DNA from: Nocardia suismassiliense
Lineage (GTDB): Bacteria > Actinomycetota > Actinomycetes > Mycobacteriales > Mycobacteriaceae
Reading direction: 5' to 3'
Assembly: GCF_900269665.1 (NCBI RefSeq)
Contig: NZ_LT985361.1
Coordinates: 8,600,174-8,664,173 of the forward strand
Length of the DNA: 64,000 bases
Below, in pieces: positions 58,836-64,000 of the stretch; the first letter of the stretch is position 1, and each line of letters starts with the position of its first letter. The notes under the pieces are model-generated. The model was not told the DNA's origin and did not search any database. It saw only the letters and a list, made by a program, of their open reading frames with translations. The position numbers and the translations under genes are program-made.

Positions 58836-59056
58836 GCTAGGCGGAGATTCGCGCGCGAGCATCATCAGTCCGGTTAAAAGGACAGAATTCCGCATCAAAC
58901 AGGGTCGTTCGGGCCCCTGACACGTGTTGCGGCAGACGACGAAGCGCCGAGCCGCGTCCGAATCCAGCATCCGGCAACGCAACGGCAATCGGCCGGTCGC
59001 GACCGGAAGCCACCCGCCGCGCGGCGGGCAGCATCCGACTGGCTACTCCCATGGCA

Positions 59057-60610
59057 TCAGGCGAGCGGGTTCTCGTCGCCGGCCCGCGCGGGTCGGCGTT
59101 CAGGTGGAAATACGCTCGGGCGCGTCACGGACAGCGTCAACGGCACCGGCGCGGAGGTGCGCGCACCGGTGCGCGGCGTCACTCGCCGGGAGTGGTCGAC
59201 CGACGAGCGCGGGATCAGCCGCGCGGGGTCGGCCAGCGCCGCCTCGCCGTAGCCCTGGACGCACTCCGGGTCGGGTCCGTCGGCGGGCAGGCCGGTGAAG
59301 AACTTGGCCGCCATGCAGCCGCCGCGGCACGAGTCGTAGTGGCTGCACGACGCGCAGGCGCCGCCGCCGCTCGGCTCGCGCAGTTCGGCGAACAGCGCCG
59401 AGTCGTGCCAGACCGAACGAAAACCGCCGTCCGACACCACGTTTCCGGCATGGAACCGGTCGTGGATGGCGAACGGGCAGGCGTACACATCACCGAGCGG
59501 GTCGACCAGGCAGACCACCCGGCCCGCGCCGCACATGTTCAAACCGGGCAGCGCCTGCCCGAACGCGGACAGGTGGAAGAACGAGTCGCCGGTGAGCACA
59601 CCCTCGCCGTTGCGCACCAGCCAGTCGTAGAGCACCCGCTGCTGCTCCTGGGTCGGATGCAGGTCGTCCCACACGTCCGCGCCGCGGCCGGACGGCCGCA
59701 GCCGGGTCAAACGCAAGGTGGCGCCGTACTTTTCGGCGATCGCCCGGAACTCGTCGAGCTGACCGATGTTGTGCCTGGTCGCCACGACGGACACCTTGGC
59801 ATCCCGGAAACCCGCTGCCGCAAGGTTTTCCAGCGCACGGATGGCCATGTCGTAGGAACCGGGACCGCGCACCGCGTCGTTGACCGCCGCGTCGGCGCCG
59901 TCCAGCGAAATCTGTACGTCGACATAGTCGCTCGCGGCCAGCCGGGCGGCGACCTCCGGAGTGATCCGAACTCCGTTGGTGGAGAACTTCACTCCGACGT
60001 GGTGTGCCGTCGCGTAGTCGACCAGCTCCCAGAAGTCCGGGCGCACCGTCGGTTCGCCGCCGCCGATGTTCACGTAGAAGATCTGCATGCGCTCGAACTC
60101 GTCGATCAGCGCCTTGCACTGCTCGGTGCTCAGCTCGCGGGGATCGCGGCGGCCGGACGAGGACAGGCAGTGCACGCAGGACAGGTTGCAGGCGTAGGTC
60201 AGCTCCCAGGTGAGGCAAATCGGTGCGGCCAGACCGGTTTCGAACCGATCGACCAGCCGCACCGCCGTGTCGGACGGCGGGACCACCCCCGCCGTCGACG
60301 ATGCCGGAGCCCTGCTCACGGCGGCGGGCGCCACCGGGGCATCGGCGGGCGCACCGACGATCATGTCGGAATCGACCAGCTGTGTCAGGGCTTTCACGTA
60401 CTGCGCGGCATTCGCGTCGGTGACGCCCGCCGCCCGCATGGCCGTGCGCGCGGTGCCGTGCTCCGGCAGCGACCGCACGATCTCGACGATCCGCGGGCTC
60501 TTCAGGAAGGAGAGCTTGCGGGTGCCGAAGTGGTAGAGCAGCGCACCGAACGGTTCCGGCCGCAAAGCCACCCTCGGATGCAGCTGCCATCGGGTATCGA
60601 GATCGAGCAT
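59057..60610 (-). CDS. mftC: MftB-MftC fusion: mycofactocin chaperone plus radical SAM maturase
   Basis: One frame of 517 residues. Residues 1-86 (HPRVALRPEPFGALLYHFGT, RKLSFLKSPRIVEIV) are MftB, the RRE protein that binds precursor MftA. An Ala/Pro linker (about 87-115) leads into MftC from about 118 (RLVDRFETGLAAPICLTWELTYA). The radical SAM cysteines are C141, C145, C148 (CNLSCVHC). GGGEPTVRPDF and a SPASM region (CGAGRVVCLVDPLGDVYACPF, CASCSHYDSCRGGC) follow, ending at DPECVQGYGEAAL plus a polar tail. MftC decarboxylates and cross-links the C-terminal Val-Tyr of MftA. In mycobacteria mftB and mftC are separate genes. It starts 16 bp after the mftA stop. Confidence 0.94.
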   Translation of the reverse strand: MLDLDTRWQLHPRVALRPEPFGALLYHFGTRKLSFLKSPRIVEIVRSLPEHGTARTAMRAAGVTDANAAQYVKALTQLVDSDMIVGAPADAPVAPAAVSRAPASSTAGVVPPSDTAVRLVDRFETGLAAPICLTWELTYACNLSCVHCLSSSGRRDPRELSTEQCKALIDEFERMQIFYVNIGGGEPTVRPDFWELVDYATAHHVGVKFSTNGVRITPEVAARLAASDYVDVQISLDGADAAVNDAVRGPGSYDMAIRALENLAAAGFRDAKVSVVATRHNIGQLDEFRAIAEKYGATLRLTRLRPSGRGADVWDDLHPTQEQQRVLYDWLVRNGEGVLTGDSFFHLSAFGQALPGLNMCGAGRVVCLVDPLGDVYACPFAIHDRFHAGNVVSDGGFRSVWHDSALFAELREPSGGGACASCSHYDSCRGGCMAAKFFTGLPADGPDPECVQGYGEAALADPARLIPRSSVDHSRRVTPRTGARTSAPVPLTLSVTRPSVFPPERRPARAGDENPLA

Positions 60611-60626
60611 GGTCGGACCGCCTCTC

Positions 60627-60773
60627 TCAGTAAACGCCGCACATACCGTCGATGGACACCTCTTCGATGAGGGTCTCCTCGACCAGCGGTGCGGCGTCTT
60701 CGTGTGCCTCGACGGTGCCGACCGGTCCCGAGTGGTCGGTGTCGGTGTGTCCGTTCGATCCGAATTCCGGCAT
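60627..60773 (-). CDS. mftA: mycofactocin precursor peptide MftA
   Basis: The gene is too short for most gene finders: 48 residues, MPEFGSNGHTDTDH... ending EETLIEEVSIDGMCGVY, with the invariant IDGMCGVY C-terminus. The last two residues (Val-Tyr) are the ones converted by MftC into the AHDP core of mycofactocin. The acidic leader (EEHEDAAPLVEETL-like) is what MftB binds. It is the first gene of the cluster, 16 bp before mftBC, and its upstream region faces the TetR gene at 61050. Confidence 0.96.
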   Translation of the reverse strand: MPEFGSNGHTDTDHSGPVGTVEAHEDAAPLVEETLIEEVSIDGMCGVY

Positions 60774-61049
60774 GTCTACCTCCGAGCGAGCGATCCGTGA
60801 CCGCGGCCACCGATGTAGCCGCCGTCACACGATAACGTCATTCGCTGACAAAATGGAACAGGTTCTTCCTATCGACTTCGGCGCGGCCGGGCGGTCCGGT
60901 GCGTGTTCGGGCCTGGTCGGGCCCGACGCGGATGCTCATCGCCGAGGGCCGTCCCGCCCACCCGGGTCCGATGGACGCGCATAGACTTCGGGTGGGAAGT
61001 AGCTGAACAGGACGGACGGGCGAACCGCGCCCGCGGTGGTAGAGGTGGC
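60774..61049. promoter_or_regulatory. divergent promoter region of mftA and the TetR gene, with a KstR-like half-site pair
   Basis: The 276-bp gap has no gene. At 60856-60865 GAACAGGTTC differs at one base from the GAACACGTTC core of KstR operators, with partly matching flanks. Regulation of mycofactocin genes by steroid-derived CoA esters would be unexpected. The usual MftR regulator gene is not adjacent here. Confidence 0.35.
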
Positions 61050-61688
61050 ATGGGAGTCGGACGAATGCAGGCGAGCGGAGGCGGCAATACCCTGTCGGAG
61101 TCCGAGATCGTCGAGGCGGCGCTGCGCGTGGTGCGCGAGGACGGTGTGGAGAAGTTGTCGATGCGGCGACTCTCCCGCGAACTCGGTGTCTCACCGATGG
61201 CGCCGTACTACTACGTCGCCGACAAGCGCGAGCTGCTCGACCTGGTCGCCACCGCCGCGCTGACCGGAGTACGCACGCCACCACCGGAATCGGGCCCGTG
61301 GCAACACCGGCTGCGCGATCTCATCGACCAGATCGACGACAAACTGCGCAAGCACCCCGGCCTCGGCGATGTGCTGATCGAGCAGATGCTCGGCAAACAG
61401 CTGGATCTGATCGCGGCCATCATGGAGATCTTGCTCGAGGCCGGCTTCACCGATCGCAATGTGCTCGCCGCGTACGCGACCATCCACACCTACCTGTTCG
61501 GCCGCAGCCGGGTGAACCCGCGCGATCGCGCGCCGCTGTCGGATGTCGCACTGCCCGACGCGGTCGAGCGCGCCACCAAATACATGGCGGACCTGCGCGG
61601 CAAGTACGCCTACGACTTCGGCATGGAGGTGCTGATCGCCGGTCTGGAGGCTCAGCTTGTCCGGCAACCGAAGTCCGACGTACGATAA
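61050..61688 (+). CDS. TetR-family regulator next to kshB
   Basis: The 212-residue protein has an HTH at about 18-65 (SESEIVEAALRVVREDGVEKLSMRRLSRELGVSPMAPYYYVADKRELLDLV) and a C-terminal helical domain. It matches neither KstR nor MftR as I remember them (the HTH of KstR reads quite differently). AGAGGTGGC lies directly before the ATG; the frame is open to 60903. It is divergent from mftA and 63 bp upstream of kshB, so it could control either side. Confidence 0.9.
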   Translation: MGVGRMQASGGGNTLSESEIVEAALRVVREDGVEKLSMRRLSRELGVSPMAPYYYVADKRELLDLVATAALTGVRTPPPESGPWQHRLRDLIDQIDDKLRKHPGLGDVLIEQMLGKQLDLIAAIMEILLEAGFTDRNVLAAYATIHTYLFGRSRVNPRDRAPLSDVALPDAVERATKYMADLRGKYAYDFGMEVLIAGLEAQLVRQPKSDVR

Positions 61689-61708
61689 AACTGCAACACG
61701 TTCTAGTT
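61689..61708. promoter_or_regulatory. KstR operator upstream of kshB
   Basis: AACTGCAACACGTTCTAGTT agrees with the actinobacterial KstR consensus (AACTRGAACACGTTCTAGTT) at 18 of 20 positions or so and has the symmetric AACT/AGTT and AAC/GTT halves. It lies 44 bp before the kshB ATG. KstR represses cholesterol-ring and side-chain catabolism genes until a steroid CoA ester releases it. Confidence 0.8.
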
Positions 61709-61751
61709 TTGGCGCTGTGCAGGCGCCCTTGCCAGGTTCGAGAGGGACGAC

Positions 61752-62807
61752 ATGACCACAGTCGAGGTTCCACACGGCTCGCGTTCGGTCGTACTGCGGG
61801 TAGCCGCGGTGATCACCGAGACGACCGATACCTGTTCGCTGGTCTTCGACGTTCCGGACGAACTGGCCGAGCGCTTCCGCTACCAGCCCGGCCAGTTCCT
61901 CACGCTGCGCATCCCCAGTGAGCTGACCGGCTCGGTGGCCCGCTGCTACTCGCTGGCCAGCTCGCCGTACACCGACGACCGACCGAAGGTCACCGTCAAG
62001 CGGACCGTGGCAGGCTACGGTTCGAACTGGCTGTGCGACAACGTCAAAGCGGGCGACTCGCTCGAAGTGCTGCCGCCCTCAGGGGTTTTCACGCCCAAGG
62101 ATCTCGACGCCGACCTGCTGCTGTTCGGCGCGGGCAGCGGCATCACGCCGGTGATGTCGATCCTCAAGTCGGCGCTCGCCAGGGGCAGCGGCCGAATCGT
62201 ATTGGTGTACGCCAATCGCGACCACGACGCGGTGATCTTCGCCGACGAGCTGCGCGAGCTCGCGGACAAGCATCCGCAGCGGCTCAGCGTGATCCACTGG
62301 CTCGAGCACCTGCAGGGGCTGCCGACCACGGAAGGGCTGGCCGCCCTGGTCGCTCCGTACCAGAGCTACGAGGCGTTCATGTGCGGGCCCAAGCCGTTCA
62401 TGGATCGGGTGCACGACGCGCTCGCGCAGCTCGGCGTGCCGCGCTCGCGCACGCATGCCGAGGTGTTCAATTCCCTTGCGGGCGACCCGTTCGCGGACCA
62501 GGCGCCGGTCGCGGTGTCCGACGAGGAAGCCGCCGGTGCGGCCACGGTCGAGGTCGAACTCGACGGCGAGGTGCACGAGCTGAAATGGCCGCGCAAGCAG
62601 ACGCTGGTGGACATCATGCTGGCCAAGGGCCTCGACGTTCCGTACTCCTGCCAGGAGGGCGAATGCGGGTCGTGCGCGTGCACCGTGCTCGAGGGCGCAG
62701 TGGAGATGGACAACGCCGAAATCCTCGACCCGGAGGACATCGAGAACGGTTACATCCTGGGCTGCCAGGCACATCCGGTGACGGATCACCTCAAGATCCA
62801 GTTCTGA
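61752..62807 (+). CDS. kshB: 3-ketosteroid-9-alpha-monooxygenase reductase component (KshB)
   Basis: The 351-residue reductase has an FAD domain (ARCYSLASSPY as RxYS motif), an NAD domain (LLLFGAGSGITPVMSILKSAL, MCGPKPFMDRV) and a C-terminal plant-type [2Fe-2S] ferredoxin domain with C300, C305, C308 and C338 (C-x4-C-x2-C-x29-C). This domain order, the length and the sequence are those of KshB (M. tuberculosis Rv3571). It passes electrons to KshA, which 9-alpha-hydroxylates the steroid nucleus. KshA is not in the window. The KstR operator in front supports the assignment. Confidence 0.92.
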   Translation: MTTVEVPHGSRSVVLRVAAVITETTDTCSLVFDVPDELAERFRYQPGQFLTLRIPSELTGSVARCYSLASSPYTDDRPKVTVKRTVAGYGSNWLCDNVKAGDSLEVLPPSGVFTPKDLDADLLLFGAGSGITPVMSILKSALARGSGRIVLVYANRDHDAVIFADELRELADKHPQRLSVIHWLEHLQGLPTTEGLAALVAPYQSYEAFMCGPKPFMDRVHDALAQLGVPRSRTHAEVFNSLAGDPFADQAPVAVSDEEAAGAATVEVELDGEVHELKWPRKQTLVDIMLAKGLDVPYSCQEGECGSCACTVLEGAVEMDNAEILDPEDIENGYILGCQAHPVTDHLKIQF

Positions 62808-62814
62808 CGCCCCG

Positions 62815-63554
62815 CTACTGCGCGCGATAGTGCGCGCGCAGTTCCGGATCGAGGTGTTCGGTGGCGTAACTCAGTGCGGTGCGGCCCAATTGGGCCGCGT
62901 GCTGGTCCAGGAAGCCGGTCAGCAGCCGCTGATCGATGCGCTTGCCGACCTCGCGCAGCATCCAGCCGAGCGCCTTCTGGATGAGGTCGCGCCGGTCGTC
63001 GAGGAGGCGCTCGGCCAGCTCGAATGTTGTTGTGGCGTCGCCGGATTTGATGAACGCGAAAGTGGAAAGCAGGGCAACCCGGCGCTCCCACAGCGAATCC
63101 GCCCCAGCCAGTTCGAACAGCAGGTCGCGGGGTTTGTCCAATAGCCAAGGGCCGATGATGTTCTCGGCGGACACGTCGACCAGGTCCCAGTTGTTCACCC
63201 GGCCGCGGCGCACGGCGGCCAGATAAAGCCGCACCATCTCGGCGCGCGCCGCGTCATCGAAGGTCTTCGGCTTGGACGCCTTGGCGAACCTGGCGTTGAG
63301 GATGACCAGGCCGGCCAGCCGAGCCTCGTGCACGGGACTGTCCAGCAGCACCTCGATCTCGTCGAGTGACAGTGCCGCAAAACGTTTCGCGATGCCGCGC
63401 GTCACCGGTACGCGCACACCGAGGAAGACGTCGCCCTCGCCGTACTCCCCGGCCCGGTCTTGAAAAACCGTTGCAGATGGCTCGCGTCCGCGGGAACCGC
63501 GACGGCCACCAGCGCCGCTTGCACGTCCGCGGCGGTCGGCGCGACCTCGGTCAT
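62815..63554 (-). pseudogene. AlkD-like DNA alkylation repair protein, frameshifted by one base
   Basis: The true N-terminus starts at ATG 63554 (MTEVAPTAADVQAALVAVAVPADASHLQRFFKTGPG), then runs into STARATSS. The next frame continues at once with EYGEGDVFLGVRVPVTRGIAKRFAAL through ARFAKASKPKTFDDAARAEMVRLY and NNWDLVDVSAENIIGPWLL to SYATEHLDPELRAHYRAQ. One extra G in the run GGGG at 63447-63450 (plus-strand CCCC) would join GPGEYGEGDV, the expected text. The protein is the HEAT-repeat DNA alkylation repair family (AlkD-like). A homopolymer read error is as likely as a real mutation. It converges on kshB with 7 bp between stops. Confidence 0.85.
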
Positions 63555-63582
63555 CGCGCGAACCTACTTCCGGCACAGCGGT

Positions 63583-64000
63583 TCAACCTTGGGCGCCCAG
63601 GATTCTGCCGGATTCGAAGCTGGCCGCACTGGCGGGCAGCGCACCGGGACGTCCGCTGTTGCGTACGATCACCGCACCGTTGCCCGGTGTGGGGCGGCCG
63701 AGCGCGTCCATCCGCCGGATGGTCTGCGCGGCAACGGCTTGCGCGCTGTCGAAGAGCCGGACGCCGTCGGGCAGGGCGGCGACGATGGAGTCGATCACCA
63801 ACGGATAGTGGGTACAGCCGAGGACTACGCCTTCGACGTCGTCCGGGGTCTGCTCGACGGCGCGGGCGATGGATTCGCGGGCCGCGACCAGGTCACCCCG
63901 ATCGATCGAGTCCGCGAGACCGTGACAGGCCACGCCGACCACATCGGCGTCGCCGCCGAACTTGGCGATCAGATCCGCCTGATACCGGCTCGCGGTGGTC
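63583..64000 (-). CDS. murI: glutamate racemase-like Asp/Glu racemase (partial, 5' end off the right edge)
   Basis: About 139 C-terminal residues are present. VLGCTHYPLVIDSI contains the second catalytic Cys of the Asp/Glu/hydantoin racemase family, VACHGLAD and LFDSAQAVAAQTIRRM are MurI-like, and the frame is open through base 64000 (SRYQADLIAKFGGDADV). MurI makes D-glutamate for peptidoglycan. The first catalytic Cys lies outside the window. Confidence 0.85.
   Translation of the reverse strand, partial: TTASRYQADLIAKFGGDADVVGVACHGLADSIDRGDLVAARESIARAVEQTPDDVEGVVLGCTHYPLVIDSIVAALPDGVRLFDSAQAVAAQTIRRMDALGRPTPGNGAVIVRNSGRPGALPASAASFESGRILGAQG

Noticed and set aside
59051..60670. Plus-strand open frame of 539 codons
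   Set aside because: Antisense of mftBC and mftA; no motif, while the minus strand has the radical SAM and SPASM cysteines.
61050..61688. Calling the TetR gene mftR or kstR
   Set aside because: Its helix-turn-helix (LSRELGVSPMAPYYYVADKR) does not match either protein as I know them; position alone is not enough.

Overview
The window looks like chromosomal DNA of a mycolic-acid actinomycete, most likely Nocardia or a close relative such as Rhodococcus. The evidence is high GC throughout, a complete mce lipid-import operon, a mycofactocin cluster, a KstR-type steroid operator in front of a kshB-like gene, PPOX/F420-type enzymes and a very large NRPS. No rRNA, tRNA, CRISPR array, transposase or phage gene was recognised.

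Layout. 1-16468 (minus): the 5' part of one giant NRPS gene that runs off the left edge. It has an EntF-like starter C domain, five complete C-A-T modules and part of a sixth C domain; the third to fifth A-domain codes read Ser, Ser, Thr. 16.8-18.1 kb: cobM and a PPOX-fold oxidoreductase. 18.2-22.0 kb: a NarL-type two-component system divergent from a MacB/FtsX-type ABC exporter. 22.07 kb: a small remnant of an Rpn/PD-(D/E)XK-like protein. 22.4-25.65 kb: a LysR regulator divergent from an MHS-family transporter and a 3-hydroxybutyrate-type dehydrogenase. 25.66-34.5 kb: a TetR regulator divergent from accD1-accA1-fadE19-maoC-citE, the gene order of Mycobacterium tuberculosis Rv2502c-Rv2498c (leucine/itaconate catabolism), followed by acetoacetyl-CoA synthetase. 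Together these two blocks form a plausible branched-chain amino acid and ketone-body module meeting at acetoacetate. 34.6-36.0 kb: a cytochrome P450.

36.2-38.9 kb holds two tandem, paralogous regulators, each with two TetR domains like Mce3R. They converge on an mce operon (38.9-48.5 kb, minus): two small membrane proteins, yrbEA, yrbEB, mceA-F and an Mce-associated protein. mceD carries a single-base frameshift. A 21-bp motif (16/21 identical) lies upstream of both the second regulator and the mce operon. Divergent from the operon is a DUF2236/MpaB-family protein. 49.7-52.7 kb: a lipoprotein serine hydrolase, a DJ-1/PfpI protein and an aldo/keto reductase. 52.8-55.2 kb: a small Cys/His protein divergent from an XRE-TPR regulator, a tiny hypothetical, and an MbtH-like protein that may serve the NRPS.

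55.9-60.8 kb (minus): a mycofactocin cluster mftA-mftBC-mftF-mftG. MftB and MftC are one continuous polypeptide, and mftD and mftE are absent from their usual place between mftC and mftF. 61.0-62.8 kb: a TetR regulator and kshB with a KstR operator between them. 62.8-64.0 kb: an AlkD-like DNA-repair gene with an apparent one-base frameshift, and the 3' part of a glutamate-racemase-like gene running off the right edge.

The most unusual items are the MftB-MftC fusion in a trimmed mycofactocin locus, the twin Mce3R-like regulators with their shared candidate operator, the small membrane proteins heading the mce operon, and the EntF-started NRPS. Every functional call comes from reading the sequence and recalling family features; no database search was possible.
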